Origin: Gnetum montanum | Lineage: Eukaryota > Streptophyta > Gnetopsida > Gnetales > Gnetaceae | Direction of reading: 5' to 3' | Length of the DNA stretch: 62,000 bases | Assembly: GCA_015680685.1 (NCBI GenBank) | Contig: MNCI01028452.1 | Span: forward strand, 420,781-482,780 | Shown: positions 11,150-22,344 of the stretch, piece by piece | How positions within the stretch are numbered: position 1 is the stretch's first letter | Layout: each line of letters starts with the position of its first letter | Made by a program: the position numbers and the translations under genes | Notes under the pieces: generated by a model | The model's input: the letters and a program-made list of their open reading frames with translations, nothing else | Told to the model about the DNA's origin: nothing | Databases searched by the model: none

Positions 11150-11875
11150 CTATTGGAGATTCATTGAGAACTTCTCCAAGATTGCTAAACCATTGGTAGA
11201 ACTAACGAAGAAGGATGCACCATTTGAATGGACCAGGGAATGTGAACGAGCATTCCAAACTCTGAAACAAAGGCTTGTAGAAACTCCCATTCTACAAGCC
11301 CCTGATTGATCTAGACTATTCCATATAATGAATGACGCATCCAATTATGCCCTAGAAGCTGTACTGACATAGTTAGATGAACAAAAATGCCCTTATTACA
11401 TCCACTATGCAAGTAAGAGTATCGCCAATGCACAACTGAACTATACAACTGTAGAAAAAGAATTAATGACTGTAGTGTTTGCACTGGACAAGTTTAGGCA
11501 CTATGTGTTAGGCTACAAAGTGTACATTTATATGGATCATAGTGCAATTAGGTTTCTCATGAATAAGCCGACGGTTAGCCCTCGTATCATACATTGGCTT
11601 GTAATCCTACAGGAGTTCTATCTAATGATGATAGATCGAAAGAGCACCAAGATCGTAGTTGTAGATCATTTATCTCAGTTACATTGGGATAGCAAAGAGG
11701 ATGAATACGCCATATTTGATCATCTTCCCGATGAGGCCCTCTTTGCAGGTGTAGTGAATAACCAACCCGTAGGAACGAATTGGTATAGTAGAATTCTCAC
11801 CTATCTCCTTTCCCAACAAACATCATGGGGGTTGGACTTTAGGAAGAAACAACAGTTTCTTCACAGAACCAAATA
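11150..11875 (+). pseudogene. Element A RNase H and connecting region, broken
   Basis: The frame reads YYWRFIENFSKIAKPLVEL (end of RT), then PFEWTRECERAFQTLKQRL. The RNase H follows: DASNYALEAVL, YASKSIANAQLNYTTVEKELM, FALDKFRHYVLGYKVYIYMDHSAI and VVDHLSQL. The last block is the usual C-terminal end of this domain in Ty3/gypsy Pol. Stop codons occur at about 11306 and 11370. No second (archaeal-type) RNase H is present, unlike element D. Confidence 0.85.
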
Positions 11876-11879
11876 ATTC

Positions 11880-13110
11880 ATGGAAATCAAAGGACAATTT
11901 TGCAAAGTTTGTCCTGATGGTTTGGTTCGATGGTGTGTGCTTGATATGGACCAACTAAGAGTTCTCTAGGATGCTCATGAGGGCCCTTGTGGGGGTCACT
12001 ATGTAGGGAGACGAACAACTATTAAGATCCTGCTTGTAGGGTATTAGTGGCCAACACTATTTCAGGACGCCCATCATTTTATCCAATCTTGTGAGCACTG
12101 TCAATGTGATGGAGGAATGACTGCTAGAATGGAGGGTCTGAAACAATGGATTCAACCTTTGGAACCCTTCGACATTTGGGGAATAGACTTTATGGGGCCC
12201 ATTACACCAATGTCCAATGGAAAAGCTTATATCATTGTTCCTGTTGACTATCTAACAAAATGGGCTGAAGTAGCTACTGTAACAAACTGCACATCATCTA
12301 TAGCTACATGATTTGTACAACAACAAGTTGTAAATAGGTTTGGCATGCCGCGTGCACTTATCTTAGATAATGGAACGCATTTCATAGGTGCAACCTTTTG
12401 AAAATTGATGTAACGCTTAGGGGTTGAACATAAATTAACTACACCTTATCACCCCCAAGCTAATGGCCAAGTCGAGGTCACTAATCGAAAGATTACTAGA
12501 ATATTAACAAGGACAATTAGCAAATATAGGCGAGATTGGAGCACTAAATTGAATGATGCTCTCTAGGCATACCACTCCACTTGGAAACTCCTTACAAGCT
12601 ACTCTCCCTATGAGTTAGTGTACAGAAAACTCCCAGAGCTTCCAGTTCAAACCAAGCTTTGTACACTGTCCATGACATGTGACCTCCACCTTGACCTTGA
12701 TCTAGCACCAAAAAAAAAGATTGGCAACTTTAAATGTGCTGGATGAAAATTGATTGGTTGCCCTATCATCAAATGAGTTGCACAAGGCACATAACAAACA
12801 ACGTCATGACTTAAAAATCTGAAAGGTTAAGTATCAACCAGGAGATAGGGTCTTGTACTGGAACCCCACACATGTGCCCCAACACACAAAATTTCAAACA
12901 TTGTGGGAAGGACCTTACATCATTCACACAACCTTTCCCTCAAGAGCCATGACCATCTACAAACTTGAAAGCCTTGATAAGAGATTATTTGTCAATGTGC
13001 AACAAACCAAACCCTTCTATGAACTTAGAATAACTGGTGCACATAATACCTCTAAGAGAGGACGAACTTGCTCCTTATTTCAGATCCCTCCCTTCCAACT
13101 CAATCATGGG
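11880..13110 (+). pseudogene. Element A integrase, broken
   Basis: A zinc-binding HHCC region (HEGPCGGHYVGRRT then CEHCQ, about 11970-12105) is followed by the catalytic core. First Asp is in WGIDFMGPITPMSNGKAY (12175-12230), second in ILDNGTHF (about 12360), Glu in NGQVEVTNRK (about 12465), so D-D-E is retained. The C-terminal part includes YSPYELVY, RVLYWNP, KFQTLWEGPYII and LDKRLFVNVQQTKPFYE. No chromodomain follows, as expected for a non-chromovirus lineage. At least four stops interrupt the frame. The last coding-like residues lie near 13110, in a PPFQLNHGG tail shared with element C (24238-24420). Confidence 0.88.
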
Positions 13111-14556
13111 GGATTTGATGCACTTGTGCTGGCCATTCTGTTGGGTGCTTGGATGTTTTCTTCTTGATTTTTCTTACCATTTCGACGTGGCCGCATAATC
13201 GGGAAGCTGAGAAAATAAAAATAAAAAGTATTTGCATGGTGTGGTTCTCACGCAAAAACACAAAAAAAGAAGAGAAGAGAGTTAGAATTCAAAGCACACC
13301 CCTTAGATGAAATAATCACTTGGGCTAAAAACATTGGTTATGGAACTAAAATGAACATGTTCCCTCTAACTAAGACCCTTCTTGTTTCCTACTCTCTCCT
13401 CCTTCGTTTCATTGGAATGGTGGTGGCTCTTTGGTGAAGGAATTCTTGTTACTTCAAGTGGATGGATGAGCCGAATGTATTAATGCTAAGTTACTGAATG
13501 TGGTTTGGTTAAGGCTAGATTTGGAATGGGATCTACTAAGGCACATTAACCATTAACACACAAGGGGTTGTACACCACCTTGTTCTTGAGATTCCATTCC
13601 ATTCTCTTCTTTCCATCCTTCTTTCCCCATTTATCACCTCATTACCGGTTGTATCAGTAGTCCATATTTTGGTGGATGCATTGTTTTCTTTTTGGTAAAC
13701 TCTTGTGGTTAATACTTTAACTCTGGTCTCCAAATGACATTCCTAGAGCCTACAGACTCTTTGAATGTGGGATTGTCAGGGCATTAAAGGCATGAGCCTG
13801 CTTTGGGGAGGACCCACTGGCATTCCTATTTGGTGCATCCGTTAATTTCTTTCCTTTCAACATTTTCGCAATCACCAATTATTTTGTTCATCTCCATCTG
13901 TGGAATCCATTTTATCGGCGTTTCCGTTGTTTCTTTTTCTTCATCTTTCTTATTCCCTACCTTTTTCCATTCTATTGCTACTAGAGGTTCACTCTCAGTC
14001 ATGGGGGTCCTAGTCCATTTTTTTTGATTTTCTCTAAACCCCTACACCTCGGGTAGTCACCAGTATTATATCTCCAAATTTGTATTAGCCATATCACAAC
14101 CTAGCCAATGAACCTTACACTGAAGCAAGGTATCAATTGCATTATGATTCATTTATCCTTTGCTAATATTGGACTGTATTGTATGTGAAAATGGCAATCA
14201 TACAACAATGGATTAGATCTGGAGGAAACACTTGGAATGGACTGGTGCTGAAGTAGTTACGCAAGGAACAAGATTGATGGTGTGCTTATGGATGAACAAT
14301 GAAAGGCTCAATCTTGGCATTGGCAGCATCAGACTTCTTCTTTTCTCTCTCTCTTCTCTTTTCTCTCTTAGTTGCCAAATAAGGCTAGATGTCAAATATG
14401 TATAGTGTTCACTCTTATTGTCATGAATACTAAATTTTTCCATCTATTGTAATGATGATCTGTTCACATGTCACCCCATTCGCCATTAGTGTCATTCAAG
14501 TCAATAATCCCATACCTTCCCAATATTTTGTAAGGAACTCGAGGATGAGTTTTCAT
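13111..14556 (+). other. Element A 3' noncoding region
   Basis: No pol or env-like frame seen. The region is shared, in pieces, with element C (22345-24230) and element B (51836-53560). A landmark is the 'TTTGGGGAGGACCCACTGG' block (13803-13821), matched inverted near 23121 and 52427. It contains extra copies of the PPT-like motif TCATGGGGG (13104, 13999) and a CT-rich tract (14340-14370). Confidence 0.7.
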
Positions 14557-14571
14557 TTAGTCATGGGGGTA
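14557..14571 (+). other. Element A polypurine tract
   Basis: TTTAGTCATGGGGGTA ends directly at the 3' LTR start. The identical block, inverted, abuts the 3' LTRs of B (19382) and C (22333). It would prime plus-strand DNA synthesis. The purine run is short, GGGGG preceded by AT. Confidence 0.75.
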
Positions 14572-15336
14572 TGATGGGACATGATATCACGTATGTGATA
14601 TCATAGCCCAGTGTCAGTTCTATAAATAAGAGGCAGCTTTCCCTTGTTTCTCCATCTAGATATAGACCCTTAGTTAAACTTTGGCAATTTTACCATTCCA
14701 GAGATAGAATAATTTCCATGTGCCCATAGTAGGAGTCTCAAAGTGAATGGATCTTTATCGAGCAAATTGTACCTGAGCACATATTTGTGTATGGAAATAA
14801 AGATGAAATTTCTAATAAACCTTGCAGTGCATGGACTAAGCTAATTAGGATTTAATTAATGTTAATTTCTTAAATGCTTTATTAGATAATTAATCTCTCT
14901 CAAACCTCAACTCTCCTAGTTAAGTGCATTCAGTACAACCACTTCGAGCATGTGTGCTATGCTTGGTAACCCAGTAATGAATATCATTTGGTAATCCCAG
15001 TAGCATTGCATTGGTTCAGGGTGTGTACGACAAGTGGGAACGGAAACTGATGCTAGGATGATTAAAGCTTAGTTAGTGAAAGTTAGTTACTTAGTCTCTT
15101 CACCCTTTCTTCTCTTAGCATAGGCGATAAAACAATAAAAGACATAAAAATCACATACCTTAGACTTACTTAACCATACAACCGTGACAATACAAGTAAG
15201 TCTGGGAAGACAACGATTGATTAACCTTAAGTGTTCCATAAGGTGCGTAAGCACTTAGTCCTTGGAGTTTGATCGGATCATGTGTGTAATGCTCGTATTC
15301 ATATGGTTGAGTGTAGGGGTACCTTGCCACTCATCA
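14572..15336 (+). repeat. Element A 3' LTR
   Basis: Begins TGATGGGAC and ends CACTCATCA, followed by the CCCCC target duplication. It retains the palindrome and TATA box in better condition than the 5' LTR. Confidence 0.95.
14581..14604. promoter_or_regulatory. U3 palindrome of element A (24 bp, partly decayed)
   Basis: Arms ATGATATCAC and GTGATATCAT are perfect inverted repeats around an imperfect centre. It lies 9 bp from the LTR start and 16 bp upstream of the TATA box at 14621. It corresponds, CpG by CpG, to the intact palindromes at 26121 and 60888 after CG-to-TG/CA changes. Confidence 0.7.
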
Positions 15337-15605
15337 CCCCCCGTGGTGGTGTTGCTCCCCTATGGTTGGGGGAGTGTGCCCACGCCCCCCCCTCCCCCCC
15401 CCTCCCCCCCGACGAGGAGGAGCACCCCCCAACTTTTTTTTGGTTTAAAGTGGCTTCGGCTGGACTAATGTAGAGTTTGGCATGTTGATTTTGGGGTGTT
15501 ACTCCACCCCACAAGGGCCATTGTTGATGACCCGTAGTTTGTAATTTCTTGTACTATAATTTTTGAGTAATACAATCCCAACTATTTCCTCAAAAAAGAA
15601 AAAAA
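15337..15605 (+). mobile_element. Poly(A)-tailed retroposon, right part
   Basis: Continuation of 5395-6126 beyond element A; the first five Cs are the A target duplication. It includes a long C-rich run (15386-15410) and ends with TTGAGTAATACAATCCC, then an A-rich tail from about 15592. The direct repeat AAAGATAAAAAAT follows at 15606-15618. Confidence 0.6.
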
Positions 15606-15618
15606 AAAGATAAAAAAT
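15606..15618. repeat. Right target-site duplication of the retroposon
   Basis: AAAGATAAAAAAT pairs with 5381-5394. The DNA after it continues the LINE-like copy 1 interrupted at 5394. Confidence 0.75.
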
Positions 15619-16560
15619 AATTTGAACTTGTAGATTATAAAAAATAAGTTAATGCTAATGATAATAAAAAAAATAGAGAAGACAATATTCTATTAATATT
15701 TTTTCTAGTATTATAAATAGTATTGATGAATCTAGATAGATAGCTCATAAGAGAAATTTTTTTTCCTTATTTGATAACAATGATGTTAATTGAAAAATTA
15801 AAAATTATATTTAAAAATGTGCTATATCTAATGATAAATATTATTGATATAAGATTAATCATGAGGAATAATATGATGAAGAATTTGTGCCATCATTTTT
15901 TATTACATCTTCCTTTCCTACAAAAGTTGATATTGCGCTAAAAATTTCTATTACTACCTTCAAATGTTTTTGCTAGTTTAAGTTTAAGCATAGATGTTGA
16001 AAGTAATGTAAAGGTTTTTAGAACTAGGATCATCTATTATACTAAAAATTAATTTTCCTCTCTTGATTTTTCATAACATTATTTGTAAATTTGTACACTT
16101 AAGTAGATATCCCTAAAATTAGATATATTTTTTATTCCATGTCATTTCTCATGTTTTCTATTCGATGTTAAGAATATGATTTACATTGAATTTTTTCTTA
16201 TTATTAAGAGATATGTGATCTAATATGGAAGACAATAGATAATTTTATTAACATCACATTAGATCTAATAAACTAGATGTAGAAGCTCACTATCTCTCAA
16301 TTGCTATTCCAATCAAGTATTGGAATACTATCAACAAGCTTCACTTAAGTTCTCATCATCTTAGAATTGAAAATGAAAAATGAATTCAACTTCCCCAAGA
16401 AGAGCACATTTGTAGGTTGTATAGATAAGAAGCCCTTGAAGATGAGTTACATATATTTCTTTTTTATGCTATGACTACCCGTTTGAGACAACATTATAAT
16501 GTTATAGTGAAAAACTTGTATAATTTATTTTTGATATTCCTATTAGTGCTTGGTCAATTT
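15619..16560 (+). mobile_element. LINE-like element, copy 1, right part
   Basis: 15870-15950 matches 57180-57240 of copy 2 ('CCTACAAAAGTT', 'GCTAAARMTTTCTATT'), so each copy continues past its own large insertion. At 16351-16500 the + frame reads HHLRIENEK, stop, IQLPQEEHICRLY, stop, EALEDELHIFLFYA. This resembles the C-terminal C..C..EDExHF..C motif of many non-LTR polymerases with two cysteines turned to Tyr. The RT core is missing between ORF1 and this motif, so the copy is internally deleted or the pieces are from different elements. Confidence 0.4.
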
Positions 16561-17033
16561 GTAGAGTCTATCTTTATTTTTCATAAAAATGTAATATATT
16601 TTCAATAGATCCTATGGGTCTTTGAGCATAATAAAGCTTCATTTTATTTCAATATTATTTTTAGGGTCTAACACTATCTAATAAAACTAAGTCTAACCAC
16701 TTTGAAATTTCACCAAGGTCCTAGATATTGACCAATGGTTATTGGAAGAGAAGAATGGGGAGATGTTAGAACCTAAAACAATTGATTATAAGTGCATCCT
16801 AAGAAATATAGCCAGCATTATACTTAATAATTATGAAATATAGCTAGGGATAGATGACTCAATTAGTTAGTTTATTATTTTGTTAAGTAAGCAGTTTCTA
16901 GTTCTAGCCATACTTGAGGCATTACTATATTTCTTTATAATTATTCTAATGTATCATATAAATTACATAACTTAAAAAATAACTATAGTCAAATTATTTT
17001 TCATTCTTACTACCCCTATGTAAATGGATGAGT

Positions 17034-17192
17034 GTTGGAATCCCAAAATAATTGTAATATAGGTACACCCCCAGATATATAGTCTAATTAGAACTTTATA
17101 ACTCAACATTGCTGACTAGAATTGAATCCATAATTTGGAGCTTTCAAATTAAGAGTCTTATCACTAGGCTAATATTTCATTGTTTGTACCTC
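17034..17192 (-). mobile_element. tRNA-derived SINE, copy 1
   Basis: On the minus strand: TTAGCCTAGTGATAAGAC (A box), then GGATTCAATTCT (B box region), then AAGTTCTAATTAGACTATAT and a 3' end shared with the copy at 61025. The internal Pol III promoter layout and tRNA-like spacing define a SINE head; the body after it is family-specific. Confidence 0.8.
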
Positions 17193-17352
17193 TTTAAATA
17201 ATGTACCAATATTCACAACAGTAAATAAATCAATGCTAAATCAAATTCATCTCCTAGGGTATCTAACATATGTTATATAACATGCATGATACATAATATA
17301 GAAATCATGTCATCAAACATTATCTAACATTGATACTTTAAGAATAATGGGT

Positions 17353-17496
17353 CATGTTGGAACTTGAGAGAAGCAAAACATAGATGTACCGCAATATTTA
17401 AAGAAGTTGATAACTTAGTGCTACCTAGTAGAATCAAACCTATGACTTGGAGTTACTAGGTGAAGCCTTATACCACTAGGCTAACACCTCATTGAT
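17353..17496 (-). mobile_element. tRNA-derived SINE, copy 2
   Basis: Minus strand: TGAGGTGTTAGCCTAGTGGTA (A box) and TAGGTTTGATTCTA (B box), then CACTAAGTTATC and a tail ending GTTCCAACAT. It shares head and 3' body with copies at 17034 and 61025 but is more diverged in the middle. It lies 160 bp from copy 1 in the same orientation. Confidence 0.75.
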
Positions 17497-17733
17497 ATGT
17501 AAGAACAATGACTAATACATCATGGTACCTATCTACACACTCCAAATAAATCAATAAAATTAAGGGAAGCCATTGGATTTTATGTTTTTCCATCCAATTT
17601 AATTGTTTTCGATCATATTTGATGTTTGTATAGAAAATTTAATGTTTTTCCAATAGATTTAATTCTTTTCCAATGAATTTTTGTTACCACATTGATTTTT
17701 TCCCATTGAATTTGATCTTTCTAGAATTTTATT

Positions 17734-18566
17734 ATGATGAATTATAAATGGCCTCCAACTTCTTTAATGGAAGCTAAAATTTATGCTTATTCTATCGATG
17801 CGAAATTTTTTGTTAATTCTAAGAATTCCTATTTACATTATGGTGAGAAAATATTTGTGAAACCTACTATGAATTATGTTGATGCAACTAAGGCACTTGA
17901 TTTTGTTGTACTTAATGATGTATATGAGTAATTGGTAGTTGATCTTATATCATAATATTGGTTCTTTTAAATTTTGAGTTATCTACTTTGTAATCAAAGT
18001 TTCTCTTCGTAGTTAAATGATATGATGCAAAAACATAACATTTAAGTCATTCATGCTAGGTATTATTTCATTTCTTTCCACCTGTTAAGCTAGATAATGC
18101 TTCAATGGTGTAACATGCCCTAGATATAAGGTCTTTTATACATAAATATGCAATATTAATCACTTGTAAGTAGACTTCAAATTTTGATGTCCAATTTAAA
18201 AAATATGATAATGTTTCATATTTATTAAAGCTATTTAATTTTTCATTAATTTATTAGAAAGATGAGTATGAAAATATGAGTCTTCTTAGTTTTATTAAGC
18301 ATATGGAATTTATTTCCATACCACTTCATTTTTGTAGGCATTTTTTTGTTCAAATCAATATTATTAACCATAAAAAGGAATTAGTATTGTAAGAAGGTAA
18401 AGAAACTTATATTTAGCCAACTATAGATTATAATATTTTTAATTTTTGCAAATTTTATCATTGTAAAGAGAATTTGTTTAATGCTTGTCATTTACTAAAG
18501 AAAAAAAGATGTTGTAGAAAAGAAAAATTATGTTGCAACTAGGATAGAAAAAAATAATATGAAGCT
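17734..18566 (+). mobile_element. LINE-like element, copy 2, left part
   Basis: Similar to 4640-5394 over its length. A short open frame (17734-17931) contains MNYVDATKALDFVVLNDVYE; the related stretch in copy 1 is broken. At about 18447-18490 the zinc-knuckle region reads C-x2-Y-x4-N-x4-C, keeping the last cysteine lost in copy 1. Element B interrupts it at 18566; it resumes about 56927. Confidence 0.5.
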
Positions 18567-19381
18567 TGATGAGCAGCGAGGTACCCCTACATTCAACCAT
18601 ACGAATCACAAGTGTTCACAAATGGTCCAGTCAAATTTCATGGATGGGACTAGTTGTGGCATCTAGATCACTATGCTTTGATCACAGTTTGTTGTCTTCC
18701 CACTTGGACTAGTGGTAGTTGTGTCACGTATGGTTTAGTCCAAAGTAAGGCATATGATGTTATTCCTAATTCTATGTTACTCCTAAGAATAGTAAAGAGA
18801 TAAATTAATTAAACTAATGCATGATAGAAAGCAAGATCTAAACTAGCCTATGGGCGATGAGCATCTGCTCTTAAAAGTTTGTACATGCTTTGGACTTCAT
18901 GAGACTACTTCTGGGAATGCAAAGTGTATGTCACTAGTTGTGCCCAATGATACACTTCTGGATTACCAAGTATCTACACATAAATGTTCATGATTAAGGC
19001 ATATGCATTCTTCTTGATAAAAGGAATAGTAAATAGCAATAAATGGAATATTTAACTAAAGAAAGTAGTAAATAATTAATAATTAAAAGCAACAATAAAC
19101 TAAGTGGATGCTACAATTATGGGAGTAATCTTGATCTTTATTGCCAGTTATGTAACATATCCAAGTATGTCACACTTGAACAAAGGTGCTGTACAATTAC
19201 AAACATCACAACAATAAACTCTAAGAGAAGAAACTGAAAACTAAAACTATCTGCTACTACTAATACTACCCATCCAAGCATCAAAGTGTCATATTTATAG
19301 GAAAACCTAGATGAGGTGACATTGGGTATCTAACATTGCTTATTGGCTCTAATGTTAGGGCCTTACAATGATGACTCATCA
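18567..19381 (-). repeat. Element B 3' LTR
   Basis: Starts TGATGAGCAGCGAGGTACCCC and ends GACTCATCA on the + strand, so the element reads leftwards. Shares long blocks with 56086-56926, for example 'GATGGGACTAGTTGTGGCAT' and 'CATTTAACTAAAG'-like U5 sequence, but little of its middle matches the A or C LTRs. Confidence 0.9.
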
Positions 19382-19393
19382 TACCCCCATGAC
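19382..19393 (-). other. Element B polypurine tract
   Basis: TACCCCCATGAC adjoins the LTR; its complement GTCATGGGGGTA is identical to the PPT of A and C. Confidence 0.75.
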
Positions 19394-19806
19394 TAAATGA
19401 AAACTCATCCTCAAGTTAAACAAAATTAGGAACAAGTTCTTTACAAAATATTAGGTAGGTATGGAATTACTGACTAACTTAAACAATGAAAAAAAAAATC
19501 AATTCTTTGCATGCCACAGTGGTGTAGTACAAAAATGGGACACATTATTACAAATAAAAAAAAACAAAACTAGTAAGCTCATGTGGTGCCTAAAGGTGGT
19601 GGCTCTTCCATCGGCTACTTCCTGTTGTTGCTAGGCTACTAAAATTTGTAATGATTGAGCAAGGTATGCAACTTTTCTTCCTCTATCCTTGGGTCATGCA
19701 CTGTCCAGGCTGCTATGCCAATGTGTGTTGGTGCTGGTACATCCCAAGGATATGGTAGTTGTGAAAAAATTTAATTCACCTTTACATACCATGTCACGAA
19801 TTGTCA

Positions 19807-21495
19807 TCATTTTTCCTTGAAAGCCCTAGCTTTATCTTTGAGCTCATGATAATTTGTTAATCTCCAAGATAGGTTTGAGGCTACATCTTTTTGTCTTTGA
19901 TAACTGGCTTTGACCACCTCTAACTCTAACTTTGCCACCTGCAACTTTTGCAAAGCATCTTTTTGATCAGCAAACTCTTTCTCATACATTGCATAGGTGG
20001 TCACCACTTGTTTCTCCAACTTACTTTAGGGATGGCTTGTTGTTAACATGGCAAGGTTGGCATATCTATGGTTAGCCAATTCTATGTACTTCTTTAGATC
20101 CTCTATTTGTAGGTCCTTGTTTTTGACTTCTACTTGTTGGACTAGGGCATAGCTATCTAAGATGGACTGCCACTTAAGATTCTGCATTGATAGGGAGATG
20201 ATGTGAGCTTTGGCCATCTTGATTTCCTTTTCATTCATCTATTTATACATGTCAACCTGGTCATGGAAGTGCTCTTTCAAATTTTCATGCTTCTTGACCT
20301 CATTTTGCCATGTGCTAATTTCAATGGAGAGGGTTCTATTTTCTTTGGCCAATTTGTTAATATCTTGGTTGACCCTCACCAGTTTTTCTCGCAACTAGTG
20401 GAAGCTTTCTTGTAGGTTGTTCTTTTGTTTCTCTATAATGGTCAACTTGGAGTTTTCTATAGTAAGTTTCTTATTCTTCTCTTGGATAGCTATTAATGCC
20501 TTTTTATATGAATGAGATTGTGTGTTTATAGCAGAGGCATTCCAAACCACTGTCTCCTTCTCTTGCTCCATAGTTACTCTCTCCTTTGTTAGCTTGGTGA
20601 GCTCCTCTATCCTGAACTGCTCTAGTCGATCTGGTGCAGCAAAATAGGTAGTATCACATCATTTAGCTCGTAGGGTAGCCAACTCTTTTTGTAATTTCTA
20701 TATTTCAGCTTCTGCATGTTCTACCTTGACCTTTGCCATGACCAACTTTCCTTTGGTGGTGATGAGGTCTGATTAAGCTATAGTGACATCACTAGGGATG
20801 TCAAACAGAGTGGTCATCACTTGACCCATCTACAGCAATCGATCAAGCACATCCTCATGCAGCATAGGAGTCATTGAGGTCCCAACCAACATTTGTGCAT
20901 CTTTGGTTCTTGTTAGATTTGGCGAGGTCACGATAGGAACATTTAATGACTCTTTGATGTAATTGGTAATCACCTTTGCCATGCCCTCCACATCCTTGTA
21001 TTGTAGTATCATGACTGTGGCACCTTCCCTAGTTTCCAATGTGACTTGGAAGGATGCAACATTCCTAGAGATCTGGCATGACCATTGGAAGGATGCGACA
21101 TTCCCAGATATCTGGCATGACCATTGGGATCCCTCTCCTCCTGACTATATTGAGATCTCTCCTAGTGTTGGATTAGCTGATACAGTGGATCGTACGATGT
21201 CATCCATGACTCGAAAGAGAATTTTCTCGTTCTTGCTTCCCAAGTTGACTATTTCAGTGATCCTTTACAGATGGCTCATCAAAGGTATATAATCCTACAA
21301 TGGTGGCGATGGTAGAGCTTGTGCCTATGGATGCTATTTAGGCTTGTGTTGCATTTCTATTCGTGGCTTGGCCCCCTTCTCTACTTCTTGTTCTTTGCCA
21401 AGATCCTTTCTTAGTGCTGCAATTTGTAAGAGTTTAGTGAAGGAGGCATACTAAGCCTTCCTAGGGATACCATTAATATATCTCAATATCCTAGT
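19807..21495 (-). pseudogene. Element B coiled-coil ORF, C-terminal part
   Basis: Minus-strand frames give a long Lys/Glu/Leu-rich protein with heptad-like spacing: VEHAEAEI with KLQKELATLRAK, ELTKLTKERVTMEQEKE, DINKLAKENRTL, DLQIEDLKKYIELANHRYANLA and LQVAKLELEVVKASYQRQKD. Stops at several points (for example about 20027, 20237, 20829) break it. A more N-terminal block (20830-21480) includes TREGATVMILQYKD and VTSPNLTRTKDAQML. None of the Pol motifs is present. The ORF continues on the far side of element C (32497-33639). Function unknown; it may be a structural or regulatory protein of the element or a captured sequence. Confidence 0.65.
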
Positions 21496-22332
21496 TCATA
21501 AGAGGATAGGTACCCCTACACACAACCATATGAATATAAGTGTTCACGCGCGATTCGGTCGAACTTTGAGGATTAAGTGCTTATGCACCTACATAGAACA
21601 AGGATGAGTTATGTAATCATTGTCTTCCCAAGCTTACTTATAAGGCTTAATTGTATGGTTAAGCAAACCTGAGGCATGTGGTTTTTATTATTTTATGTTT
21701 TATGAATTGAAAAATAAAAGAGAGAAATGAGGTAATTTAATAACTAATTTGATTTAACTAATTAACTATTCTCTAACTAGTTCTAACACTAGCATCTGTG
21801 CCCACTCTCCAGACACATCCTGAACGAGTGTAACACTACTGGGATTACCAAACGCTAGTTGTTACTGGGTTACCAAGTGTTCCCACATATGCTCGAAGTG
21901 GTCATGCTGAGTGTGCTAATTCATTGGTAATTGATAATTAATAATTCTATGAAATAACATTAAGTAACTATTGAAAGCATTAAATAATAGTAAATAACAT
22001 GAAATGCAATAATTAAGCTATTTTGAATGTTGCAAGGTTTATCAGAAAGTTTATCTTTATTTCCGAACACAAGGTGTGCTCAGGTACGCAATGCTCAAAT
22101 AAAGAGCTATTCACTTTATGACTCCTATTGCAGGCACTCAGAAATAATTCTAACTCTGGAAAGGAAAAATTGCAAGAGTTTGGCTAAGGGACTAAAAACT
22201 AATGCAAAACCAAGTGCCCCTGTCTCTTATTTAGAGGCAATGAGATAGGTTCCAACATCGCATGCTTGATATCACTTCGGCATCTACGATATCGCGTATC
22301 TGATATCAAGGGCTCGATATCAGGACTCATCA
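21496..22332 (-). repeat. Element C 3' LTR
   Basis: The outer end reads TCATAAGAGG (mutated from TGATGAG); the inner end is GACTCATCA before the PPT. Matches 31632-32496. Its TATA-like box is damaged (TATTTAGA at 22229). Confidence 0.9.
22285..22321. promoter_or_regulatory. GATATC palindrome and half-site in element C 3' LTR
   Basis: TACGATATCGCG, TAT, then CTGATATCA form a damaged version of the 24-bp palindrome, with a further CGATATCA half-site about 6 bp on. Corresponds to 32421-32490. Confidence 0.6.
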
Positions 22333-22344
22333 TACCCCCATGAC
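22333..22344 (-). other. Element C polypurine tract
   Basis: TACCCCCATGAC immediately inside the 3' LTR; complement GTCATGGGGGTA as in A and B. Confidence 0.75.

Larger units (their letters stand above)
6127..15336 (+). mobile_element. Element A: Athila-like Ty3/gypsy retrotransposon, complete but decayed
   Basis: A 9210-bp element with LTRs of 780 and 765 bp that begin TGATG and end CATCA. The target duplication is CCCCC (6122-6126 and 15337-15341). The order LTR, PBS, gag, protease, RT, RNase H, integrase, noncoding region, PPT, LTR is that of Ty3/gypsy. RT motifs such as FLDGYSGYNQI and GLCNAPA, with a tRNA-Asp-type PBS, place it near the Athila lineage. Many in-frame TAG/TAA codons and frameshifts show it is dead. 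By eye, about one base in twelve differs between its LTRs over a 215-bp stretch. Confidence 0.95.

Noticed and set aside
13111-14556. env-like third ORF of element A, reported in some Athila elements
   Set aside because: No frame longer than about 75 codons, no signal peptide plus transmembrane pattern that persists in element C.
15262-15514. Proline-rich open frames on both strands
   Set aside because: Produced by the poly-C run and the LTR end; they cross the LTR/retroposon junction, so they are not a gene.
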